Source of the DNA: Hexactinellida sp. DTS-2022
Taxonomy: Eukaryota > Porifera > Hexactinellida
NCBI GenBank assembly: GCA_028753945.1
Contig: JAPNXP010000009.1
Coordinates: 6,324,001-6,388,000, forward strand
Length of the DNA stretch: 64,000 nt
Reading direction: 5' to 3'
Made by a program: the position numbers and the translations under genes. Each line of letters begins with the position of its first letter. Positions within the stretch are counted from its first letter, which is position 1. The notes beneath the pieces were generated by a model that was not told the DNA's origin, made no database searches, and saw only the letters and a list, made by a program, of their open reading frames with translations. Below, one piece after another: positions 20,567-31,600 of the stretch.

Positions 20567-22288
20567 ATGATGCGAGTGTGCTTTAGGCTTCGCGACCTTT
20601 TTGGTTCTCTCACTTTCAAATTTACTCGTTCTGTGGTGTCCAATCACTCCATGGCGGGTGTTTGGCAGAAGCCACAAACCGATTCTATGAATAGTCTTAA
20701 GCAACACAATAACGAGCTATTGCTAGACATGCTCATTGATCCCAACACTGATTCGCAACTTAAGCCGTTTGTCTTCAAAGAGTGTTATTACCGTATTCCC
20801 TCTCTGTCCCCCTCTGATTCCCTACAGCTCCTGAGGCTCTTAATCGATTCGAGAGTCCCGACCAACATTTGTCTAAAGGCTGCCCAATCAATTGTTTCCA
20901 AAGGAGACGCTCTAACCGGCGAAGAGCGACTTGAGATGCTAAACATCTTGTATGACAGTTGCACTAAGATAGTCGCATACAACAGTGTTATTAAGTACAT
21001 ACTGGCTGGCATAGACCCCAGTCTGATTAGCACGGAATTCCTGCTCACAATGTGGAACAAGTCTATAGATCGGTTTGCCAGTATTCACCCTACCTTTCTG
21101 ATGAAAGAGCTTCTGAATGTTTCAGTAAACAGAATAGAATATCTCAGTGATAATGAGCTGGACAGAATGCTCAATTTATTCCGGCGCACAAATGCGTTTT
21201 CAATCGAGCAGATTGATACTATTCACGCCAATATAATAACTCACCGTAGAGATCGACACGACCTAATGAATGGTGTCACTCGCGTGCTTTACAATGGACT
21301 TAAATACAATATTAGTGCGATTAAGTCATACTTCGAAGTATTACATGAATCTATAGAAAGTGGAAATATTACTCCCTCGTCAATAAAACTAGCTTCTATT
21401 ATGGCGAAACAGAATTTTTTCGAGCCTAAAATATTCGAGCAGCTAGAGCCCTATGTTATTGACTTTTACGAGAAAAACCTTTTGCCTAAAGGCGAGGTTT
21501 ATACCTACCTTTATGCTTGCATTATTACCGACTATTTTCCGAAGAAATTTATAAAATTATTCTCTACTCCAGAAAAGATTCTTTCTCTCATAAGAGTAGT
21601 TGAAACGACTCCATTTTTGAAATCTGGTGTTGAGTTGTGTACTGTTGTTGATTACGCCAGGGTTAAGGGGGTGGACCTGGGCCTGTCTGAAGAAGTACAA
21701 CAGTTGATAGGCGAATTAACTTATGCTTTCTGCAGGAAATCTTGGGAATTCCATGCTAATGAACTCAACCCTTGGGAGAATCGGGCCAAGGATCTGATCA
21801 GGAGAAGATTTAAATTGTATTCATCCTGGCCGACTCGTGCTGGTTACTTTATTGATGGTTGTTTGTTCTTTGACAAAGATGGTGAATCTTTTCCTATAGA
21901 CAGTTCAGCTTCTGTTCTCCTCGAATTGAGGAAATCCTGTACCACTTTCGAGAAATCTGGCCTCGAAGTTAAACCGAGACGAACTAACGTCGACTTTGAT
22001 TTAATTTGGGATGTTGTGAACAATGAAAAGATCCTAAAAGATGTACCGAATAAGATCATAATTGAGTTCAATGGGCCCTACCATTTTCTTAGCGAAGGGA
22101 AGAAGAGAGGGAATCATTTCCGTATCGAAGGCGCCACCATGCTGCGCCGGAAGTACCTGCAGGCGAGTGGGTGGGAGTACATCGGAATCCCATTCTTTCA
22201 GTTCGAGCAGAAGGTTTCTACCTACACGTTCTGCAACTCGATATCACGTTTGATTGAACACATTGTTAAGTTCAGACAAAACACATAA
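20567..22288 (+). CDS. FASTK-family mitochondrial RNA-binding protein with RAP domain
   Basis: Intronless, 573 residues; GTTAG directly precedes two tandem ATGs. The N-terminus is rich in Arg, Ser and Phe with few acids for about 28 residues (MMRVCFRLRDLFGSLTFKFT), a likely mitochondrial presequence. The middle is an all-helical region with weakly spaced repeats like the FAST_1 region. The last 65 residues form a RAP domain: KIIIEFNGPYHFL, then RIEGATMLRRKYLQASGWEYIGIPFFQF. The RAP fold resembles a restriction-like nuclease. FASTK proteins process or stabilise mitochondrial RNAs. The exact FASTKD subfamily cannot be assigned from the sequence alone. Confidence 0.78.
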   Translation: MMRVCFRLRDLFGSLTFKFTRSVVSNHSMAGVWQKPQTDSMNSLKQHNNELLLDMLIDPNTDSQLKPFVFKECYYRIPSLSPSDSLQLLRLLIDSRVPTNICLKAAQSIVSKGDALTGEERLEMLNILYDSCTKIVAYNSVIKYILAGIDPSLISTEFLLTMWNKSIDRFASIHPTFLMKELLNVSVNRIEYLSDNELDRMLNLFRRTNAFSIEQIDTIHANIITHRRDRHDLMNGVTRVLYNGLKYNISAIKSYFEVLHESIESGNITPSSIKLASIMAKQNFFEPKIFEQLEPYVIDFYEKNLLPKGEVYTYLYACIITDYFPKKFIKLFSTPEKILSLIRVVETTPFLKSGVELCTVVDYARVKGVDLGLSEEVQQLIGELTYAFCRKSWEFHANELNPWENRAKDLIRRRFKLYSSWPTRAGYFIDGCLFFDKDGESFPIDSSASVLLELRKSCTTFEKSGLEVKPRRTNVDFDLIWDVVNNEKILKDVPNKIIIEFNGPYHFLSEGKKRGNHFRIEGATMLRRKYLQASGWEYIGIPFFQFEQKVSTYTFCNSISRLIEHIVKFRQNT

Positions 22289-22752
22289 CTAACAGAGCGA
22301 AATTTCCTACCAAAGCATTAGTGTTTTAATCATTTTGTTACTAGTCTATGATAATTTAATTAGTCAGATTTAATTGATATTAATACGGAGGCATTACATC
22401 TCTTAGAACCACACAGACATACAAATTGCAATTATAATTAGTTGGGTTCAGAAATCTAGAGAGGCTGTTAATACGACTTCATTGTATGCAACGATGCACT
22501 ATTAATATGACGCAAGGTGCAAAACGTTTCTAACTTGAGTTCACTCATGCAATGAACTGCTAATGCAAGCCATTTTACCTGTTCTTTGTAGCCATTGTAT
22601 TGTACAATACACCCATGTTACTTTGTATTCTATTATATTTGCTCAGTTTATGGTCATATTCGAAGTTCATAGACAGTTTATAAGCAGTATTTAAATTGAG
22701 TATTTGGAATATTATTATAGTCATTTTAACAAATTACTTGAACGAGTTTGAC
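22289..22752. other. intergenic region
   Basis: Between the FASTK-like and SUCO genes. The open frame continues 57 nt upstream of the SUCO ATG but lacks a start codon, so I place the SUCO start at 22753. Confidence 0.5.
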
Positions 22753-25170
22753 ATGTTCCCCTCCCAGTTTATGCACAGTGTAAAGTTACTGAGCTGTGTA
22801 TTGGTCCTCTTTTGCTACCTGCTTGCTTCTGTCTCCCACTCAGCTGACACCAGTGAGTCGATACAGGAGCTGCCGATTAGTATAAATACGAACGATTCTC
22901 CCTCTCTGCCAGATATTGGCCCCGATGAGGAAATACAAACCACAGAAGCTGAGCATAATGTAGAACATGACATCACCAAGGAATCCACTAATGACCCTAT
23001 CGAATCTAAGGTAGGCCTGGCCATCTCACCAGATTCTGACGAACAGAAAGAGCCTGCGACAGAAACACACACAGATAATACGGACACTCCTGAACCTCAA
23101 ACTGACACTAACCCCAGTGAGGATACACAGAATGATCTTCTACAGCTTCCAACCATGGATGAGTTTATAACTCAGAACCAGCTGAAGCCGGACGCCTCAG
23201 TGCAGAACACAAACGGTGCCACTTCCCCTGACCCCCTCCCCCCCAGCGCCGCAGACTCCCTACAGACCCCGAGTCTCTCCAGCACCAACTCAATGGAGCT
23301 GAGTCCCAATGGGCACGAGACTCCGCCCAAACAGAAGAACTACGCGTCAGCTGATTGCGGCGCTAAGATAATCGCCAGGAACCCGGAGAGCAGGAACGCG
23401 GGCGGGATTCTTAACGAGAACAGAGACGACTACATGCTGAACAAGTGCTCGCTAGAGGCGGTGTGGGTGACTGTGGAGCTCTGCGACTACATACAGGTGC
23501 TGAGCATAGAGCTAGCGGTGCACGAGCTGTTCTCCTCGCTCCCGGAGAACTTCTCCATCAGCCTCAGTCTGCAGGGCGGCGTTAAGCCGGAGGACTGGCT
23601 GCCGCCTACCCTCTTCGCGGCTAAGAACGTCAGAGGAGACCAGACATTCCGCGTGCCCGCAGCCGAGCAGCACCACGCGCGCTTTGTGAAGCTCACATTC
23701 GTGTCCCACTACGGCAGCGAGCACTACTGCCCCATCACCACTCTCCGCGTGCTGGGAGCCAACTACGTGGAGGTGCTGGAGGCGATAGAGCGGGGCTCCG
23801 CTGCCCAGGCCGCGCCTATTGAGGCCTCTCTCTCCCTCGACACCGAGGACAGCGAGCCGCAAAAGGGAGCTCCCTCCAGCGAGGGGTTCTTCACACATGC
23901 GCTGGACGGCATTTATAAGTTCGTGTGGCCCGAAGAGCAGCTCCCAGCTGTTAATGCCACTCAACACAGCGCTGAGGGCGAGCCTGCTATAGATATCAGT
24001 GAAGATGCGATTGAGACGAATAACGATTCATCTCCCGAGTCTCCCAGAGAAGCAGAAAAGATAGGATTGGAACAGAAAGAGAGGTCTGTAGTTGGGATAG
24101 CTAACGCCTCTAATGTGACAGAGCTAGGAGATAAGTCTATTGACGTCATTAGTCAGAGTTCTATTGAGATAGCTAGTGTAGAGGAGTCGAGAGGTGAATT
24201 GAATTCGACTCTTGATACAAATCTAAAAGAACAAACAAATGAAAGCAACAATAACAACAACACTAACACCACGACTCTGAGTGAGAATAAGCAGAACGCC
24301 AGTAACCATTCTGACTCAGGAACCCACGAGTCACTAGCGAGCACAGAAACACAGTCCCCAGACCCTGTCTCTCCCGCAGCAGAGGAGGGCCCCGAGTTAC
24401 CGGACAGCACCGCAGCTATGGGCTCAGCTCAGACAACTAACGACTCTAGCCACCCCCAGTCAGCTGAGAACAGCTCCCTCCCCGACCCCTCCGCCCCCAA
24501 GGAGCCCCCCGTCCCGCTGCCGCCTCCCGCCTCGCAGAACTACCTGGTGCGCATGCAGGAGCGGATAGCGCGCTTGGGAGAGAACGTGACTCTCATACAC
24601 AGGTACCTCGACCAGTTCCGACACTCCATTCAGAGGAATGTTAACCGCACTGAGGAGGTGCAGCGGAGCCTGGAGAGAAAGCTGTCCCAGCTGGAGGGTC
24701 TGGTTAACCTGACGCTACTGAATGTGTACCTACAGTCCGAGGGGCTGGAGGGCTCCGAGGCCTACTGGGCGGAATCCGTAGCCGGACTCAGATACGATAT
24801 CCAGGTCTTAAAACTACAAATATTGTTTGGGTTGTTAGTTCTATTAGTGTTTGTTCTCTTGACAGCTGTGTTTGTGTCTCGCCTCAATACCAGTCTCAGA
24901 CAGGAAATGAGCTCCCTCTCTCAGCTGTTCAACAAAGAAATACAAAAGGTGCTGATGGTAGTCAGCGAGGACCAAAATAAGTTTGTACAAAAGAGACAAA
25001 CTGCTTTTCCAACTCTTTCCTTTCCTAACCAGGAGAATGAAGAATTCGAACATCAGCACACAGACAAAGCAGTGCTCTCCGACTCCCATCTCAACGCGTA
25101 CGGGAATCACGCTGTTAAGAAACGGAAAAAGACTCGAAAAAACTCAAACTTTAGTCTCAACTTCCATTAG
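22753..25170 (+). CDS. SUN-domain ER protein (SUCO/osteopotentia/SLP1 family)
   Basis: Intronless, 805 residues. It begins with an apparent signal peptide (LLSCVLVLFCYLLAS...ADTSES). Residues about 197-335 form a SUN domain: ADCGAKIIARNPES, GGILNENRDDYMLNKC, WVTVELCDYIQVLSIELAVHELFSS and HYGSEHYCPITTLRVLGANY. Acidic serine/threonine-rich stretches flank it. A heptad region (RMQERIARLGENVTLIHRYL onward) leads to a single hydrophobic segment near residues 686-712 (LQILFGLLVLLVFVLLTAVF), and the tail ends in a basic KKRKKTRKN stretch. SLP1/SUCO proteins act in the ER, protecting folding clients and collagen export. GC content is much higher than flanks, reaching GC-rich codons in the SUN region. 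AATAAA at 25285-25290. Confidence 0.88.
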   Translation: MFPSQFMHSVKLLSCVLVLFCYLLASVSHSADTSESIQELPISINTNDSPSLPDIGPDEEIQTTEAEHNVEHDITKESTNDPIESKVGLAISPDSDEQKEPATETHTDNTDTPEPQTDTNPSEDTQNDLLQLPTMDEFITQNQLKPDASVQNTNGATSPDPLPPSAADSLQTPSLSSTNSMELSPNGHETPPKQKNYASADCGAKIIARNPESRNAGGILNENRDDYMLNKCSLEAVWVTVELCDYIQVLSIELAVHELFSSLPENFSISLSLQGGVKPEDWLPPTLFAAKNVRGDQTFRVPAAEQHHARFVKLTFVSHYGSEHYCPITTLRVLGANYVEVLEAIERGSAAQAAPIEASLSLDTEDSEPQKGAPSSEGFFTHALDGIYKFVWPEEQLPAVNATQHSAEGEPAIDISEDAIETNNDSSPESPREAEKIGLEQKERSVVGIANASNVTELGDKSIDVISQSSIEIASVEESRGELNSTLDTNLKEQTNESNNNNNTNTTTLSENKQNASNHSDSGTHESLASTETQSPDPVSPAAEEGPELPDSTAAMGSAQTTNDSSHPQSAENSSLPDPSAPKEPPVPLPPPASQNYLVRMQERIARLGENVTLIHRYLDQFRHSIQRNVNRTEEVQRSLERKLSQLEGLVNLTLLNVYLQSEGLEGSEAYWAESVAGLRYDIQVLKLQILFGLLVLLVFVLLTAVFVSRLNTSLRQEMSSLSQLFNKEIQKVLMVVSEDQNKFVQKRQTAFPTLSFPNQENEEFEHQHTDKAVLSDSHLNAYGNHAVKKRKKTRKNSNFSLNFH

Positions 25171-25626
25171 GGGATTTCAAGTTAATTAAATATGAAATTT
25201 TCTCTAGAGCACTGCAGCGACCGCGACTTCTTAATACAAAGCTCTTCTGTTATTTATTACCAGAGTAGAGTAGATGTCAACTTTAATAAAATGAATTGTG
25301 TATTTTCTATTATCTATTCGAATCCATTCGACTGCCAGTTTGCATAAGAATGCAACACGAGATCGGCTTCAATATACCTTTTCCTTTGGAATTTGGAAAA
25401 TTAGTCAGGTTTCGAATCGCTGATGCAATTCATGTAATTACTAGAGTTTATTCATATTTCCTAAATTGTGAGATAATCTATCCACTATAGCGTAACTTCC
25501 TTCTAACCTTTCCGCTTTGTGTAATAAGAAGATTCTGTTACACTTGCTAATTATAATTATTCATTAATTATATAATATTTCCTCTTCTTTTGGCTTCCCT
25601 TATATAATACGTATTGTCTGACTAGA
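25171..25626. other. intergenic region
   Basis: SUCO 3' UTR and the mannose-6-phosphate receptor 5' flank. Nothing else seen; the 64-codon frame near 25296 has no recognisable features. Confidence 0.5.
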
Positions 25627-28600
25627 ATGAATTATGTCCAAATCCTGTGCAGTATTCTCGCGCTATCTCTGCTAGCCCGCTCTGTCTCAGCAGCTGACAG
25701 CAACTGCTCGCTCGCAGGGTTCGACCTCAGTTCCCTGTCCGGCGACTGGCAGACAGTCGGCTACGAGACCTGTTCGGGCTGCAACAGCAATGTGTACATA
25801 AACCTGTCCATCTGCAGTCCGCTAGAGGACCTCACCTGTGGAGAGGGCGTGGCGGTCTGCTACCAGAACATCCTGCTGGAGGCCGTGACGTCACAGGGGG
25901 TCCCAGCTGGGAGCTTCAGCTCCCGGCGTGTGCAGTACAACAACGACAATAAGACAATGGAAATAGCTTTTGATTACAGTCTACAGAACCAACAGGTAAC
26001 CACTCTATACTGTTGTACGGTACTAATTAACTCCTTATAGGGAACAACAACGATAGTGCTATTCTGTGGGAAGCACCTGGGGGTCCCGATCGTAACGGAC
26101 TCCTCGATAGAGTCCTCCCACATGCTCATAGAGTGGGAGACGAACCTCCTCTGTCAGACCCCGCACCTCACGGAGAACAAGTGCTACCTGGTGCTATACG
26201 ACTACGCATACTTTGTCCCCTTCCTGTATGACTTCACTCCGCTCATAAGATCTACCGGGGCCTACACACTGACAGCCAGTGGCGGAGGCAGCTACGCTCT
26301 GAATCTCTGTCAGGAGATCGCGCCTGGAGCGGACGGGTCGCTAGCCGGGTGCGAGGGGTCCGTTCTGTGCGAGCTGAGCTCAGCTGGGAACCGGAAGCTG
26401 ATCCTGGCTGGCGGCACGAAGGGACTGCAGACAGCAGGGGGCGTTATCTCCATTGAATACGCGTCTGCTCCTGGCAACCAGTCTCAGGTACGCATGTCTA
26501 ACTACCCGTGTGTAGCCTGGCTACTGTGTGTGTATAGTGCAATGGAGACGCGGTACTGAGCATCTTCTTCCACTGCCCGCACGAGTTCGACATCTCTCCC
26601 GGCCCGAGACTCTCCGTGCGAGACTCCGTGTGCTACTTCCACGTGGACTGGTACTCAGACCACGCCTGCGCGCAGAGGTACAGCAAGAGCGAGGGCTGCG
26701 TCATTGAGGGGACACCCAGCAACCCATTCAGATTCGACCTATCCCCCCTGGGGAGTGAGCTCCAATCCGTCCAGGGAACACACTACAGTTATGAGTTTAA
26801 GATTTGTAACCAAGCCGGTATGCAGTGTGGCAGTAGCACAGCAAAGGTAAGTTAGTAAGTAAGGCAGAGATACTTCGAATTCCAGGGCAATCTTGTGCAT
26901 TCTTAATTCCTAGAAAAGTTATCTCTAAAATTTTTATAAATTCAGAAATCTACAAAGTTCCTTATCACACATATTACTGATCTAACAGCGTGATACCCAG
27001 AGAACCTGTGTTAGGTCTGTCAGAGGAGTGCTGACGCCGCCTGGAATCTGGGCTCTGACGAGGGGGAGCTGCACTACGCGGACGGAGAGCTCACCCTCTC
27101 GTACCACCACGGGGACCCCTGTAGCTCCAACTACCAACGCACTTCCACATTCAGGTTCATCTGTGCCCAGAACAGCTCCCTGGCCCCTAGGTTCATAGCG
27201 GAGGAGTACTGCAGTTATTTCTTCGAATGGCCCACCCCGCTGGCCTGCATATCCGGGACCACGCAGATCGGCAGCTGCCAGAACATCTCATTCGGACAAT
27301 CCAGGTACGTATGCTTATGCTAACTAGGTAGGTCTGACTAGTGTCGCAGGTACGATCTGTCGTATCTGAAGAGGGGACAGGAGGACAACTGGGTGGCCGG
27401 GGTGGGGGCGTATCTCCGCGAGCAGACCAGCAGTCGGTTCCTGCTTAACCTATGCGGGAGTCTCAACTCGGGGGGCAGCGACCAGAGCTCCGCACCCCAG
27501 GCCTGTGTGGGCTACGGCGCTTGTGAGATCAAAGGTATCAATAGTTAGGCTGTTGAATAGCTGTGTTAAGGGAGTGTGTGTAGATTCTGGAGACGCGTTT
27601 GGAATCGGGAAGTTCGCTAGAGTCGTGGCGCGCGCTGGCAACGTGCTGGTGGCGCAGTACGGAGAGGGGGTGTGTCCCAACAGCAGCAAGGAGGCCAGAG
27701 TCAACCTGGTCATCATCTGTAAGATAGGCGTTACCGACAGCTCTCCTGTCTACGTGGGGATGCTAGAGGAATGCTTCTATGAATTCCAATGGGAGCACAC
27801 TGCTGCCTGTCCCACCTCCAACCACAAAACCTATGGACAGGACTGCAAGGTATAACAGCTGATATTATTACTGTGCGCTAATGAGCTGTGTGAGTAGGTG
27901 CGGGACCCTGCGACTCTCTACACGTACAACCTCTCTCCTCTCAGCGACACGCTATACAGCACTGTGTCAAACGGATACCAGTACTCTCTGTACATCTGCT
28001 CTAAGGGAGACTCATCGGGAGACCAGTGCGCGGACGCAGGGGCTTGTCAGACAAAGGACAGCTCCTCCCACTCGCTGGGGGGCCTCAACTCCACGCTGAG
28101 CTTCGCTAACGGGAGTTTACAGATGCGATATGAGGGAGGGGACTCCTGCAGTGGGGGGGTCAAGAGGAGCACTCTTGTCTCATTCGCGTGCGACCTCAAC
28201 TCCACTGGGATTAAAGAGGTGTGTACTTAGAATGGAACTCATCAATTGTGTATTTATCTGTTTGACAGGTGGCAGACCCAGAGGTGTCTCACTGTTCCTA
28301 CTTCTTCGTGTTCTACACTGACAAGGCCTGTCCCTTCGAGTACCTCTTCGTAGACTGCTCCTACACTGACGCCACCACCGGACACACGTACGACCTATCT
28401 CCGCTCATCCGACAGTTCGATAATTGGAACGGTACCGCTACCAGCGGCGCCCTCTCGGGAGCTAGGTTCTACCTGAACCTGTGTAGGCCTGTCAACAACG
28501 TGCCGGGCTGTAATCCGCTCAGTTCTGCCTGCATGCGAATACAGGTGGAAGGTGTTACCAAATGGGTGAGTTAGTTTAAAGTTTCTAGCGACTGTCGCTC

Positions 28601-31600
28601 CAATAAGAACATCTGAGCATCTCTCACAAAGCAATCAATTAAATTATTTGTATTTGTTTATGATAGCGATTCTCAAACTTTTCAACTGTGAACCCCTCCC
28701 CTGGAGCTAATACCAGACATTCTGTGGCCCTTTCCATTGAGAGTTTTAATAACATAGATATGTATTTACTGTCTGCTATAATAGGCAAGCATTGGTAGGC
28801 CTAGGACCGGCCTGAGAGCGCTGGGCGGGAGTGCGCGTAACGGCCTGAGGGTTCTGTACACAGAGGAGGAGCCCCTGGACCTGCCCGGGGTGTGTAACGC
28901 CGCGGCTCCAGAGACCGGCATCACCTTCCTCTGTCCCCAGAGCAGCCAGACAGCTAGGCTGGATTATCCCAGACTGATAGCAGTGGACACCGGGGCGTGC
29001 GTGTTTGAGTTTGAGTGGTACACAAAGCTAGCTTGTGCGGAGACGGAGATTCCAGCGTCTGCTCCCTGTGCTGTTGCGGACCCAGCGACTGGGTTTGTGT
29101 TCTCCTTCTTGTCTCTAACCGGAACAACACGAGTGCAGTTAGGTATGGTAGCTACTTTGTTTATGGGTAGAACTATCTCCATGGTCTGTTTATTTTGGTA
29201 AAAAGTTAAAACTAATTTGGAATTCATTAACTAAGGATACAAATTATAAAAAGGAGCAAAAAACTGCCCCCGACAGGGATCGAACCTGTGACCTTGGGCT
29301 TATTAGACCCACGCTCTAACCAGCTGAGCTACGAGGGCAGATAAAGTATGGAATGAGGGCCTACCTTTTTTATAACTATATCTCTAATTAGCCATTATGC
29401 ATCTTTTAGGAGATGCAAGCGATACTTCCCCGTTTTTCTACCTTTCCATTTGCTCCACTGTTGACTCCGACATTCTCCTCTCTGCCTCCACAAGCCCCGA
29501 GGCCGGCGCTGTGCTTCTCTACCCCAGTGCAGGGTCCGACGCTAAGAACTCCAGCATAGGCAGAGCTAACCAGAATATATTCTACAGCGACGGTGACCTG
29601 TTGCAGCTCTGGTATACAGACGGAGCTCCGTGCTCCAATGGCAAGGTACCTATTCTTTATAGTACATACACCTTAATAGCTCATCATATATCCTATCTGT
29701 CTAGACATCCACTCTAATTACATTCGTGTGTTCTCACCATGTAACAAGCAGTGTGTACTACATTGGATCTCTCCCAATTCCCTCTGGCAACTGTTTATTC
29801 CAGTTTGACTACAATACGATTCTCGCCTGCCCCCCTATCATAACTGAGTGCATAGTATCCTCCAGTGCCGGCCTGACATACGACCTCACCCGACTGAAGC
29901 AGCTCTCCGCTGCTGGGTTCCCTGTGTCCATATCCGGACACTATTCAGACATTCCTGTCTCTGCTACTCTCAGGATATCTGTGAGTGCCCTATACACGCT
30001 ATAACCTAGGTTACGTACGTGCTGCATAGGTATGCCAGCCGCTGGAAGCTGGGAGCACAGTCAGCTGTGGAAACGGGTCCGCCTCCTGTCTCAGCTACGG
30101 GGACCGCAGTTTCGATCTGGGACGCGTCACGGGGGAGCTCCAGCTGAGCGAGGAGGGAGAGCTCCAGCTGATCTACTCGGGGGGCTCGGGCTGTATTAAC
30201 AGCGCTCTCACGGTGGTTACATTCCGCTGTGACGACACCGCGGGGGTGGGACAGCCGCTGCTCAGTCTCCACAGGAACACGAGTGGGGCCTGCTACTACG
30301 ACATAGTGTGGGACACAGCGTACGCGTGTCCGGTCCAGGCTAGCGAGGAGGCAGACTGTGCGGTCACAGATACAGACACAGGTAATGGACGCTTTTAGTT
30401 TGACTAATATCCATGACATTCTAAAGGAATTTAAGTTCTAATTAACAACTCTGATCTAAATAGAATAGTTTTCGAACTCTGTTGGATTCTGAGTTATAAT
30501 TATAACGATACAGTTTCCATCCATTCATTATGAATAAACCTATGAAACCTTATCTGGTGATTATAACTTGGTATATAATACCGAATTACTTCTGTAGGAT
30601 TTGTGTATAACTTTACGAGTTTGAGGAGCCTCCCAGACCTGCACCTGCAGCCCAATGCCAGCTCGGGAAACCAGTACTTCTACACTCTCTCCATCTGTCG
30701 ACCGATCAGCTCTTCCTGCGGGGAGGGCGGTCCCCGCGCGGGGGCTTGCCAGATCTCAGCTGACAGTCAGTTCGTCACAGGTAGGAATCAATTAGCCGTA
30801 CTAAGGCAGGTACGTTCTTATCGTGTTATACAGGATTATACAACTCGACGCTGATATTCGAGGAAGGAGAAGTTCGGCTTGTGTACTCCGGGGGTCAGAG
30901 GTGCCATACCAATAACGCTACGAGAACTACAGTGATACGATTCTACTGCGACCGGACAGCTGCTGTCCCTCGGGCCGTGGTGCTGCCCGAGCTGAGCCAC
31001 TGCCTCTACGAGATTCTGCTCTACACCTCTCTCGCGTGTCCGCCCTCTCAGCCTACATTCCAATGCACCGCGTACAGCGCTGAGACCGGACACAGCTACG
31101 ACCTGTCCACTCTGCAGTACAGGCGCTACTACACGGTGTCCGGGGGAGATGACGTAGTGTACTTCTTCAGCGTGTGTCGCGCTCTGCCGTCTGTGTACGG
31201 AGATAAGGGCGCCCAGTGTCCCTCCGGGTCCAGCTTTTGCGCGCTGCACAGGAGTAGCAGCGATTCTGTGAGTTATTAGATATTAGCTCTGGTTATAACT
31301 CTCGTTATACTACACTGTTGCAGGAATGGGAGGCTACTGACCTGGGTAGGATGACAGAGGCCCCGTTCCTGATAGACGATAACGTAATAGTCCTACACTA
31401 CTCAAGTGCGAATTCTAACACCTCTATCTTCATGGACTGTGCGGGGGAGGGGCAGACAGCTGGGGGCCCCACGCTCCTGCGCTCCAGTTCCGACTTCTCT
31501 ACGAACATATTCTACTGGACCTCCCTGTCGGCCTGTCGCAGCGGCGCCTCTGACAGCTGTCAGGTGGTGCAGTACAGCACTGGCTTCACAATAGACTTGG

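Noticed and set aside
29847..29860. GTATCC-like U12 donor word in the mannose-6-phosphate receptor
   Set aside because: It lies within coding exon 11 (IVSSSAGL) and no branch-like motif follows at the right distance.
30006..30419. Long antisense frames opposite the mannose-6-phosphate receptor (also 30836-31249, 31402-31908, 33172-33597)
   Set aside because: They mirror GC-rich coding exons and have no independent start context or domain.
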